Shown here piece after piece: positions 53,517 to 64,000 of a stretch of 64,000 nucleotides of DNA. The notes below the pieces were generated by a model that had not been told where the DNA came from, made no database searches, and worked only from the letters and a program-made list of their open reading frames with translations. The stretch lies in contig JALQPE010001976.1 in NCBI GenBank assembly GCA_030407315.1, forward strand, positions 82,301-146,300, in the 5' to 3' direction. The DNA is from Asparagopsis taxiformis. Its lineage: Eukaryota; Rhodophyta; Florideophyceae; Bonnemaisoniales; Bonnemaisoniaceae. The translations under genes were made by a program, and so were the position numbers. Numbering within the stretch: the first letter of the stretch is position 1; every line of letters begins with the position of its first letter.

Positions 53517-56500
53517 ACCCTTACGTGAAAGGGGGACGACCGACGTCGATGATTGGTCCTCCGCAGGCTCACCGATGAACGAGAGTTACGTAAAGCTCAC
53601 GGCCGCGAAGGCCAACTCGAGTCACACGACACCCGACGTGGGGGAAGAAACGAAGTCCGACGGGACGAACGAACCTCACACGAAGAGGAAGCCTCGCAGA
53701 CGAGCGAGACGCGCTACCCGGAAGCACGACGCTTCCGAGCGCGAGAAAGCCAAGCACGCGGCTTATACGAAGCGTGTCGACGCAAAAGAAGCCATACGGG
53801 CTCATACGGTGAAGCGACGAATCGCTAGCGAAGACGCAGACCGCGCGCCGGTCAGGACCGAACCGTTGGTCCTCGACGGGCATACGTGCCTACTTGCGTC
53901 GAAGCATTATATCGTATTCGGAACGATCGGACTAGACCTCAACGTGATGAGGGCGATTACCATCGCGATGGATACGTGCAGCGGCTACAACTTGATACGA
54001 ACAAGTTTACTACCCTACGACTGGGTCGACCGCTGTCTACGTGACGAAGAGCTGCCGAAGCTCGGAGACGCCAACGGGCGACGTTTGCCTATCGAAGGCG
54101 CCATCCTGCTTCGTGTCAGGCTTGGGAACTCGCTATTCCGCGTGAAATTCTTCGTAGCCAACACGCTGGCTGTCCCCGTCATAATGGGCACGTCGTTCAT
54201 GTCGAAGCATGTCGATGCTATACGCTGTCGAGCGCAAACGATCGAGCTCCACCGAGGAGATACGATACCCATTATCGCGGAGGGGGATACGACGACTCCA
54301 TACGAGGAGGGGGAAGAGACGAATCCAAACGTGGAGCCCCCGAAACGCCGCGAGCGTAACGCGGCCGCGAATCGGCCGAGCCGAACGTTCTCGGTTCGCC
54401 TGACGAAGTACACGCGTGTACCGGCGATGTCGCAACGGACCGTCAACGTGACGACGGACGCGACCGGACTCGTGTTCCTCGAACCGAAAGCGTCGGTGCA
54501 ATTCCGGCATGGGCTGCGCATAGCCAACGGAGTGGTCGACGTAGGACCGAAAGAGACGTTCTCTATCATCGTGTCGAACTTCACGAAAAAGGACCGCGAT
54601 TTGCCGAAAGGCGCGACGATTGCGTACGCGGTACGCTCCCCGTTGGGAATCGTCCCACTCAAACGTGAGGGCGGCGAAGCCCTCGCGAAGGTTTTGAACC
54701 TACCGCTAGTCGACGCGACGACGCGGACGAATACGAACGGGTTGGGCGACGAAACGCCAGACCCGTTGGTCAACGAAAAGGGGAACGAGCCCGCCACGAA
54801 TTGGCAGTCGACAATCGATTTGTCGCACCTCGACGACGAGGATTTGCGAAAGCGCATCAACGAGATGCTAGCCACACATTCGTCAATGTGGACGTGCGGA
54901 CGCCTCGGCGAAACCAATGCTACGGAGCATCGAATCGAACTCGAACCGGGCACGCGGCCCATACGTTCAATGCCCTATCGACAGGGTCCGGCTCTACGTA
55001 CGATAGCCGAGGAGCAGATCACGAAGATGCTCAACGAAGGGGTTATCGAACCCGCGTCCAGCGAATGGGCGTCACCAATCGTGTTGGTGCCGAAGAAGGA
55101 CGGATCCTTACGTTTCTGTGTCGACTACAGGCGTTTGAACGCGAAAACGATCGCTGATTCGTACCCGCTTCCTCGTATGGAAGACTGCTTTGATTCGTTG
55201 GGCGACGCCGCCATCTTCACGACACTCGATTGTAACGCCGGTTACTGGCAAGTGCCCGTCTCCGCCGATGACCGTGATAAGACAACGTTTACGTCTTTCA
55301 TGGGAACGTATCGCTACGTGCGAATGCCATTCGGGCTACGAAATGCCCCCGCTACGTTTCAGCGGACGTTGGACATAATCCTCTCCGGAGTACGTTGGCA
55401 ATCGTGCCTTGTTTACTTAGACGACGTAATCGTCTTTTCGAAAGACCTCGAGTCTCACCTGGGTCACGTTGACCAGGTGCTTTCCCTGCTACGCGCAGCA
55501 GGAGTAACGTTAAAGCTCACGAAGTGCTCGTTCTTTCAACCACGAGTTGACTACCTGGGGCACGTGATCACCCCAGGGAAGCTGCACGTCGCAGCACGGA
55601 ACAAGGAAGCCTTTCGTACGGCTACGTTCCCACGAGACAAGACGCAATGTCGATCGTTTTTGGGCGCGGCCAACGTTTACCGCCGTTTCGTAAAGGCGTA
55701 TGCCGAGATCGCTCGGCCACTCAACACGATGTTGAAGAAGGACGCTTCCCCCGATTGGACGAACCCAACGGACGCGCAAACGAATGCGTTCGAAACGTTG
55801 AAGACAATACTGGTGTCGCCACCAGTATTGCACCTTCCGAAGGCGGGACGTCCGTTCATGATCGATACCGACGCGTCGGCGTATCAGCTGGGAGCTACGT
55901 TGCTCCAGCAGCAAAACGAGGATAAGCCCAACGAATGGGTGCCGATTGGGTACTGGTCGAAGACCCTTAACGAAACCGAACGTGGTTACTCGGCGACCGA
56001 GCGCGAGTGCTACTCCATCGTCTGGGCGATAACGTCGCTCCGACCCTACGTAGAGGGTCAGCGGTTCACCGTACGTACGGACCACGAAGCCTACGTTGGC
56101 TGATGACGTTGACGGACGCGTCCGGACGACTACTACGATGGAGGCTACGCGTTGCCGAATTCGATTTCGAAGTTACGTACAGGCCTGGGCGCGTGCACCA
56201 GGTACCTGACGCTTTATCACGTGTGATATCTACGTATGACGACGGTCGACCCGTCGACGATGACGTACCATCGTACGGGGACGCGGTCCTCGTGACGACT
56301 CGCAGTCGGCGACCACCCACACGAAATGGGCAGGGGCCATCGACGTCCGCACGTAAAAAGGCAACGAATGCCAGGGGTCACAACGACCCGTCGAACGAGA
56401 CTCGTGATGAACGAACATCAGCCACGACGGCTGGCCACGAGGAACTCGAGTTCAACCGCGACGCGTCGCTCGATGACGTTCTTGACGAGGAACCGGATTT

Positions 56501-58019
56501 CCTCGACGAACAGCGCGCTGCTGAAGACGATTCGGCACGCGTGCCACCAGCTGACGTTCAGCTTCCCATTACGAGGGACGAGCTTATCGAAGCCCAACGC
56601 GAGGACGCGTTCTGTCAAACGATACTGACACGACAGTCCGACACGCAGGACGCTGCATTCTTCGAAGGCCACGATGGCTTACTCCGACGCCGGAACCCTC
56701 ACGACGAGGAACGTACACAAATCGTTGTGCCGGCTTCGTTACGGCCGCGGCTGCTGGAGTTAACGCACCACCACGTCCTCGCTGGACATCCCGGGCAAAC
56801 GCGTATGTACTATACCCTACGGAGGACGTACTACTGGCCCGCGATGGCCGCCGACATCCACGCAACGGTACGAAACTGCGTCGGATGTGCGAAGAACCGC
56901 GTGAAGCTTCGCAAACGGACGAACCCGTTACGTTTATTTCCGGCTACGGAGCCGCTGCGAGACCTATGTATCGACATACTAGGTCCGCTTACGAAGACCA
57001 CGCGTGGTAACCGATTTATCCTCGTTATAACGGACCGCTTCACGAAGCTAACCAGAGTCGTACCTCTACGAAATATCGATTCCGCCATCGTGGCGAGCGC
57101 GTTCGTCAACGCGTGGGTCTTCTCGTATGGACCCCCACGGACGCTCATAAGCGACAACGGAAAGCAGTTCGCTGCTAAGTTTTTCCAGCGCGTCTGCAAC
57201 GAAATTGGCGTAACGAACGTCTTTACGTCGACGTACCACCCCCAAACGAACGGACAGGTGGAGCGCTACAACAGGACGATCCTGGCGATGCTGCGCAATT
57301 ACGTGAACGAAAAGCAGAACGACTGGGATCGATACGCATCGGCGTTAACGTTTGCGTACAACACGCATGTGCATTCGAGCACGGGCACGACGCCCTTCGA
57401 CTTGATTCTCACGAATCCACCGCCACCGTTGGCGCTACACACGTCGGTAACGAACCGCGAACTACCCGACGGGGGAGGGCGAGCCACTTACGTTCGTGAG
57501 CTCGCCACAACGATGGACAACGCGTATCGAACGCTGAAGGCCGCGCAGGCACGTTATAAACGTAACTTCGACAAACGAGTCCGTGTCTCGAATCGAAACA
57601 TCCGCGCGGGAGAATACGTATTCATCGACCCGACGGACGGGACCACGAAGGGCACGAAGCTCGGCAACCACGCGTTGGGACCGTTCCGCGTACTACGTAA
57701 CGACGTACGGACGTTCGTCATCCAACGAGGAGACGTAGTTGAACGTGTCAACTCGGACCGCGTTGCGTACGCGCCAACGCCGGCGAACGCGCCCCCGCCG
57801 GAGCCATACGATGCCACTGAGGCAGACCTCGACAAGAACCGCGACGGTCCGGCGTATGTAGTAGACGACCTACTCAAACATCGCGTAAACGAAGATGGCA
57901 CCCTAGACTTCCTCGTGAAGTGGGTCGGGTATCGTACCCCTACGTGGGAGCCCCGCCGGAACGTATCCGAAGAGAGCGTCTTTCGATACTTCGCACGCGT
58001 GCGACGAGCAACAACGTGA
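53431..58019 (+). pseudogene. Gypsy copy 2 pol, one frameshift
   Basis: 53431-56103 carries a basic N-terminal linker, a protease with MDTCSGYN (DTCS where retroviral-type proteases have DTG/DSG), RT (FCVDYRRLN; YLDDVIVFS at about 55411-55437) and RNase H up to TDHEA. One T is missing near 56092 relative to copy 1, shifting the frame. 56100-58019 continues with the end of RNase H, the integrase zinc site, the core (CIDILGP; ISDNGKQF; NGQVERYN) and a C-terminal chromodomain (FLVKWVGYRTPTWEP, about 57855-58005). Chromodomains steer integration to marked chromatin in known chromoviruses. There is no ATG near the start, so pol is probably made by frameshifting from gag. Confidence 0.92.
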
Positions 58020-60500
58020 AAGGCCACGACGGCCCCCGCAAACGCACACGAGCGTTGGATTTAGCGCACGCGTACGCGACGTTGCACGTTGCAACAAACG
58101 AAGGCGACGAGCCGCACAAACGAGAAGCGAAGGCACAACGAGTGGCCGGGACGTCCACCCTTGCGTTAGGGGGGGGCGCGATGCGTGCTAGAGCCGTCGC
58201 TCTTTTCGTTTTCCGACACCATACGTTGGTGGAGGCACGAGCGCCAACGAAAGATTGGACGACGAGTCCACGCGCGGACGATTCACACGATGTGAAGAGC
58301 CACGACTGGCTCGACAGTGTTGACCGCCCCACGGGCAAAGGTGACGACACCATGGGCCACGGACGGACAACACGTCAGATTTTTCGCGCGAAAAATTATG
58401 CTTGGGCCAGCGGGCCATGGACGCACGGTACGAAAAATCGGGTCGATTACAGTGCGCTAATCCGGCCAAATCTCGGGACACGCGTGCCCCGAAAATTTCG
58501 TAAATTTGGCATGTCACGTGAGCCATCGTACGTCCCCGTGGACAGCCGCTGACAACGAGTCGCATCGACCAACGAGGCCAACGCCAACAGCTCGCGAGCT
58601 AACGGCAACGTAACGCCGGAAGGCGGAGAAACGACGTAGGACGGACGCGTCCCCAACGAAGATGGCAACGGCCTCATTACGAAACTTCACGCACGAAGCG
58701 GAACGAAGCTATACGTTAGCCGACGAACAAGACCAACGGGTCTCAGCGCACGAAGCGCGCGAGTAAAGCGTGCGAACGACGAGCCAACGAGGCCGCGACG
58801 ACGGACGGCGAACCGAATCGCCATCGTGAGGCACGACGCCGAACACGGTAGCCACGTACGGCAACCACGGAACGACACAACGGTGTCCTGCCACGCGGGC
58901 ATAACGAATGACGCGCGAAAGCGAAAAGCCCGCCGGCTAGTCGAAACGCACGAGCAAACCCGAAAGGGGTTGACCACGTACGGTCACGAAGACTAAGACG
59001 CGCACGTCCGCGTCGCAACCGTAAAGCTAACGAAGCTTCAACTTCGTACGCATTCGAAGGCGCACGCGCCACCGGCCACGTCGGCCAGGAGACGAGCGTA
59101 CGCGGACGTCGCTAACGATAACGACGTACACTACGGGTCGAACACACGAAACGAAATACGAATACGCGACGGCGTACAAGCTGGTAGCCAACGTAAACGG
59201 CACAGCTGAAGGCAACGAGCCGACGAAAGGCTGGCTCACGTAGCAGCCTCAAACGCCCGCGGGCATGCGAAACGACTTCGTCAATCGCGTCCCCGTCGGG
59301 TTCGCAAGTCGAATAAACGAAATTACGCAACGGCGTAGAGGGCGAGCATTACGTATGCCCAGGTGCACGTCGCACCACATAACGGATGAGCTAACGAAAC
59401 GCTCCTCGGACGCCGCGGCGAACGACGCCACCACGCGAAGCGGACTAGCGCAACGATTGCGCCACCGGCTAACGTGAAGCCGCGGGAACGTGAAGCGCGA
59501 CGGCGCTAACGGTGTTAACGGCTATACGAAAAGCCAAGCCGCCGGCAAAGACGTTGTCAACGGAACCGCGACGCACCACGACGCACTGCTGCGTACACAC
59601 AACGGCGTGAAACGTCAAGCCAACTCACGCGCGAGTCGGCCTGACGTTTGGCGAATTTTCCGTCCAGCTCATCGGAGCAAATTAAAATTGGCACCGACGT
59701 GCTACGTGCCAAAGAGCTCGAATGCTCAACGGAATTCGACACCCGACGGGGTTATCCGCACGAGAAACGACGGCGGAAACGAATTCCGAGATAGTTACAA
59801 AATGATAACGCCACTGGCCAACGTGAAGCCGCGGGAAACGTGAAGCGCGACGGCGCTAATGACGTCAATGGCTATACGAAAAGCCAAGCCCGCCGGCAAC
59901 CACGTCGTCAGCGAAACCGCAACGTACTGCGACGAATTGCTGCGTACACGCCACGGCGTAGAACGTCAAACCGACTCACGCGCGAGTCGGTCTGACGTTC
60001 GACGAATTTTTCGCCCAGCTCATCGGAGCAAATTAAAATTGGCACCGACGTGCTACGTGCCAAAGAGCTCGAATGCTCAACGGAATTCGACACCCGACGG
60101 GTTATCCGCACGAGAAACGACGGCGGAAACGATTTTCGAGTTAGTTACTAAATGATACGCACGCCAACGGGCTCTACGATCGAGGTTAACGTACCACTCG
60201 CAGTGAAAAGCCGCCGCTTTGCCGAATAGTTGCGTGTGTTACGAACCTGCCAACGGGCACGCGCCGCCGCGAACTCGAAGCACGGGCTACGTAAGCCATA
60301 CGACACCCGACGGGGTAGACGCCACAACAAAAAATTGTGGGGAGGGGCTTAACGCTAACCCCTCCCCCGCTGCAGACGACCTGCCAAACGAGAATTACGA
60401 AGCTCAACGGAGCCATGCGATTACGCAAGAAACAAAACGAAGTTTACGAAGTAACACGATGCTAGAGCCGACGTGGCCTACGAACTAACCTAGGAACGAC
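58020..60500. other. 3' noncoding region of gypsy copy 2 with an internal tandem duplication
   Basis: CG- and ACG-rich, with no convincing plus-strand gene. 59466-59815 and 59820-60150 are two diverged copies of one roughly 340-bp unit (ACGTGAAGCCGCGGGAA; GGAGCAAATTAAAATTGG; AGAGCTCGAATGCTCAACGG). Each contains the inverted repeat CTCACGCGCGAGTC. The target points of DT2 and DT1 in copy 1 map to 58313 and 59369 here. Confidence 0.75.
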
Positions 60501-62730
60501 CTAGTAGCGACGAGAACGCTTGCCCGCAGGGTCATACGGACCAGGGCCTTCGCCGCGGCTATCGTGGCTGCGGCTGCGACTGGGCTGAACGAAGCCCGGC
60601 GCGTACGGATCGACGGTCTGCGTGACCACGGGGGCTCGCTCGCGACGCGACGCGGGATCCCTAGCGTAAGGATCCGCAGTCCCGTGACTGCGCGTATCCG
60701 AAGGGCGCGCCGAAGCGGGGTCGCGTGGCAGGTACGCCGCTGCGTGACCATACCCGACGGGGTCGCCGAAGCCGCCGCCACTCGCGTAACCGTAAGGTTC
60801 ATTACGAACGCCAACGGGCGGCGCGTAACTACGAGTCGCCGCGGCGAGACGCTCGGAAATCGCGCGTTCCGTTGCCAAGCGGGCAGTCAGGTCCAACGTC
60901 TGGGCCCTGAACTCTTCGGCTGCGCGAGCCACGGACGAGATGAGGGAACGAATAACCCAGCCGTCCGCACGAGGCGGAGCGGCCATCGACGTACCGAGAA
61001 GCCGACGGGCATCCTCATCGGAGACGCGGTCGTCCAGGCTCACGAAGCGTGGCGCGCGCTCGGCCGGCGTGGCCACATCCGGACGACCGACGCGGGCAAC
61101 GTTGCCCCCTCCCGTAGCCTCGCGTGGCACGATCTCTCGAGGATCCGGCGCACGCGGCGCTTCGTTTTGATGGCCACGACGGCCAGAACGCGTCCCTCGG
61201 GGGCGCTCGTTGCCCCCGAGGCCGCCGAAATAACCGGTACGATTGCCACGACGGCGTTCGGAACGGGAAGCGACCCGCGGCACGTAAGCCCCATCGCTAC
61301 GCACGGAGACGAACTCCTGGTTATCGCCGCTTGCGTAATCGGGACGTATAACCCGATACTCCGGCCCCAACGCAAGGGCGCCGCGAGCCTCAGCCAACGC
61401 GCTGGTAACGGAGACGAACGTGTCGGAACCGTCCACCGGGATTGCACGAAGCATCTCGTAGTCGGCCAGGAAGTCCAACGTGGACTCCGGCAGTAGGCAC
61501 GCGCGCCCGAACACACGACGTTCCACGAACAGCGAGCATGCGAGCATCGCTGCGTGTTCGATATCCACGGCCATGAGGAAACGTTCCTTCACGGGGGCAG
61601 GCGCGTCCTTCACGGCATCGGTAAATAATGCACCACGCGTGGTAGCAACGTGGACGACCCACGGGGGTACGGAAACTCCTCCACTACTTCCGGCAACGGC
61701 GGGAAGTAGAGCTCGCTCGGGACGACCCACGGAGCCGACGCGTGCGACACGCGGTAGTCGTCCGCGTTCACGTGACGGAGCGCGAAGTGGTCGTCGTACG
61801 ACACCACGCTCTTGGAGATGACGCTCAACGAAAGAGCAGTCTTCCATTCGGCACGTTGCCTTTCGGAAAGTGTCCGCGGACACACGAAGACGGACGCCAC
61901 CGAGATGAACGGCGGTTCCTCGGGCGTCCCTTCCACAGGAAGGCGTCCATACGATCGACGTAGATCGCGTCGTTGACGTCACGCAACCACGAGCGGTCGC
62001 AACGTATCGACGCCGGGATCTGGTAACGTTCCGATCCCGGTGGCCGTTGGCGAAAACGACCCGGCTGCCGCCCCCACGTATCCTCGGCGGAACGCATATA
62101 GTCGACGACCGCGCGGGCGTCCAGACGATCTCTGGCCAACGTGGCGAGATCGTCATCCGTGATACCCACGCGAGGCAACGCAGCCCACGCGTGGGTCAGG
62201 ACGCCTACGTTTAGCGCACCACCGCCACGTGAGGCGGTGCCGACTGTCCCAACGGGGTCACCACCTCCGGCGAGGGATCCTGGCGAGGGAACGCGGCGAA
62301 CCGTCACGACGAGGCACGCCCGTGCGGGCCGCGCCACAGCACACGACGCGAACGAGCGGCCGCTGCCATCGCGGCTACACCCATCGAGGGGCCGCGGCCA
62401 TCCGGAATGACGGGTGACGAATTCCCCGAGTCGGACGCCGTTGCGTCATCATCACGTGGGGCATCGGCCCTAGCAGCCTCGGCAGGCGTCACGGAAGCCA
62501 CCAGGCGAGACGGAGCCATCGGGCGAGACGAAGAGGCGACGGCCTGAGGAGCAACGGCTTCTCCCGCCCTAACGGATGGGGCGGGAGCGGACGGACGCTT
62601 CCGTCGCTGGCGGCGCACCGGCTCCGACGAGGGAGGGAGCGCCCTGCGAAGGGTTCTCTCGCTCCACCTCCAGCAGAGCCGGCGGGCCGCGGAGTGTTGG
62701 CATCGGTACTACGAGTCGTAACCATCGTGG
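60501..62730 (-). pseudogene. Antisense coding region in the gypsy 3' part, frame-broken
   Basis: A protein-like minus-strand reading moves across frames: MVTTRSTDANTPRPAGSAGG (ATG at 62727), then ASVTPAEAARADAPRDDDAT, then VGVLTHAWAALPRVGITDDD, then ECPRTL-like SERQRAEWKTALSLSVISKS, then VKERFLMAVDIEHAAMLACS and LPESTLDFLADYEMLRAIPV, ending with a long Arg/Gly/Tyr/Asp-rich tail (stop at 60501). The last frame alone is open for about 390 plausible codons. No family recognised. Antisense extra genes are known in some plant gypsy elements; a packaging or regulatory role is speculation. Confidence 0.6.
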
Positions 62731-63301
62731 TTACGCTGTACACGATAATTACGACGAGTGCAACGAGCACGACGACGAGAGCCACGCGGGCTAGACGAAA
62801 CAAGAGAACGAAAGGAACGGAGGTAGTAGTACCCAGCGGGGGAAAAGGTAAGGGGAACGAAAGGCAACGGCCTGGATGACGATGGTGAGAGGAAGGGTGA
62901 GCGACGATCGCTATCACGTTAAGCCGCGGCTTAAATAACCTTCGGACGACCGTTGTCGTAATGCCCGCTGGCAGATTCACGAAAGGGCCGCGGCCTACGC
63001 ACGTATCGCGCTGAATTGAAGCACACCCGCGTGGTGGAATTGGACACTGCATTCGTTGCAGGGAAACGCCTAAGCGAGGCATTGACGAACGATGCCAACG
63101 GGCGGGCCTCGATGATTACGAAAGAGCCGGAGCGCACGCGCGCGCTCCGGCGCCGTGGCGATTCGATCAGCCAACCGGGCCGCGTACGTTTAAACGAGAT
63201 TTTTGGGACAACTGCCACGTCCGCAGTTGTACCCGAAAAGGCGCCACGGCCCCGTGTCTCAGGCGCGTCCTGACGGGCCTCGCGTGGCCGGGACGTCCAC
63301 G
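62731..63301. other. Region between the antisense frame and the 3' LTR
   Basis: Noncoding as far as I can see. It would hold the promoter and leader of the antisense gene on the minus strand. The minus-strand text upstream of 62727 includes a run of valine and isoleucine codons, but no clear start or TATA box. Confidence 0.4.
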
Positions 63302-63317
63302 TGTGGGGGTGGGGCTG
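63302..63317 (+). promoter_or_regulatory. Polypurine-tract candidate
   Basis: GTGTGGGGGTGGGGC lies directly before the 3' LTR start (63318). It is a G-rich tract in the expected place for plus-strand priming, though interrupted by T. Confidence 0.55.
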
Positions 63318-63978
63318 TGTAGTATACGTGGCAATTCCGAAATTGCAAATATTTACGTTTTCCGCGGAATTCGAATTTCGGCGGACACGACCGGCGACAG
63401 CAATGCACGAACATTGCTGGCGCATGCGCGCGCGCAACCGGCACACGTGTGCAACGAACGTACTGGCAACGGCCAACGGACACAACGGGTCCCTACGTGT
63501 GACCCACAAGGTCCTTTCCATTCGGGGACGTTACGAGCAGTGTTTACACTGTAAAAGCGATGCCATCGTGGCCATATAGGTATTGGCATCGTGCCGGGAG
63601 GGAAAGGGGACAATACACTCGAACGAGCAACGGCTCTAGTCTACGACTGACTTCTACGTTTTACGTTTACGTTCGCCTAGCGAGGCTTCGTCTCCGTCGA
63701 GCTGCGTACTCCCTCCCATCGCCGCACGTAAGGCTGATTGCGTGTAGTGCCTCGGGCTTGGTTGAGAGCGCCTCCGGTGACGTGCCCACCTCGTTGCTAA
63801 CGTAATCCTCGCGTGGATTGTGCGTCGTGACGCTCGTGTCTACTCGCTAACCACTCTACCTTCTACCGTTCTAACAATACAGTCAAACACCAGCGGGTGG
63901 ACTGCTCGTTTCGTTTCGTAAGGACAGCGTGTCACTGGCTCGTACCAGCTACTCGTCTAAACGAACTATCGTTCCACA
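63318..63978 (+). repeat. 3' LTR of gypsy copy 2 (661 bp)
   Basis: Same sequence as 50327-50989 with scattered differences. It ends GTTCCACA at 63978. The following bases to 64000 match the complement of about 62695-62720, that is, the antisense region of this same family. Confidence 0.94.
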
Positions 63979-64000
63979 GACTCGTAGTACCGATGCCAAC

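Larger units (their letters stand above)
50327..63978 (+). mobile_element. Gypsy copy 2: chromodomain Ty3/gypsy element, 13.65 kb, both LTRs present
   Basis: LTRs 50327-50989 and 63318-63978 start TGTAGTATACG and end GTTCCACA. Inside are gag, pol with integrase and chromodomain, and an unusually long 5.3-kb 3' region. Single-base losses near 52043, 53395 and 56092 break gag and pol. The bases left (GGTGA) and right (GACTC) of the element do not form a duplication, and the right flank matches this family's own antisense region. Confidence 0.93.

Noticed and set aside
59490..60155. Two similar small plus-strand frames (117 and 98 codons) as duplicated genes
   Set aside because: Similarity follows from the DNA duplication; the frames begin and end differently and indels are not in multiples of three.
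1..64000. tRNA or rRNA genes
   Set aside because: No cloverleaf-like or rRNA-like segment was recognised by eye; a covariance-model search would be needed to exclude them.

Overview
This is eukaryotic nuclear DNA made almost entirely of nested transposable elements. The genes are long, have few and short introns, and lie on both strands. The retroelements are Ty3/gypsy type with a chromodomain, and there are fragments of eukaryotic genes (a UFD2/UBE4 U-box ligase, an AGC-type protein kinase, an actin-family protein). A red alga with compact genes and a repeat-rich genome (Chondrus-like) would fit, but that assignment is a low-confidence inference. I see no rRNA, tRNA or CRISPR locus.

Nesting order, read from the junctions. 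(1) A CACTA-type DNA transposon (DT3, only its right end visible, ending at 45295). (2) A minus-strand Ty3/gypsy element (copy 1: 35883-43864 plus a detached piece at 19732-20791) inserted in an open reading frame next to that end. (3) Two further CACTA elements inserted in the 3' noncoding part of copy 1: DT2 (20792-35882, about 15.1 kb, with a 2-bp TC duplication) and DT1 (from before base 1 to 19731). All four complete ends share the 13-bp terminus 5'-CACTACGGTGTTG. DT1 and DT2 face each other with their same-type ends, so 17190-22960 forms a long imperfect inverted repeat around a 1,060-bp piece of retroelement.

DT1 (1-19731) is the most interesting object. It carries four large genes: a beta-class DNA methyltransferase fused to a SET domain (15-1892, +), two paralogous proteins joining a ParB-like N-terminal domain to a C-terminal 2-oxoglutarate/Fe(II)-dioxygenase-like domain (3985-7632 and 9209-11949, both -), and a Plavaka/CACTA-like transposase (13285-17087, -). 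A 37-nt palindrome, with 18-bp arms around one central A or T, occurs in short arrays in every intergenic gap. The set reads as a transposon with its own candidate chromatin and DNA-modification writer, candidate oxidative modifiers, and a candidate family of binding sites. Two short GT-AG introns are predicted.

DT2 is a decayed relative: same end, same palindrome arrays, a chimeric ParB-dioxygenase pseudogene, a 172-bp satellite, and several captured host-gene fragments in one orientation. Short perfect palindromes interrupt the UFD2 fragment, two of them without breaking its reading frame.

45296-50326 holds unclassified repeat DNA: a diverged tandem duplication, a TATA-bearing possible LTR region with five hairpins that share a loop but have different, self-complementary stems, and a broken gag of another LTR element. 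That gag is cut by gypsy copy 2 (50327-63978). Copy 2 has 661-663 bp LTRs, gag, pol (protease, RT, RNase H, integrase, chromodomain), and a 5-kb 3' region that includes a long antisense coding frame. Both gypsy copies are inactivated by single-base indels at different places.
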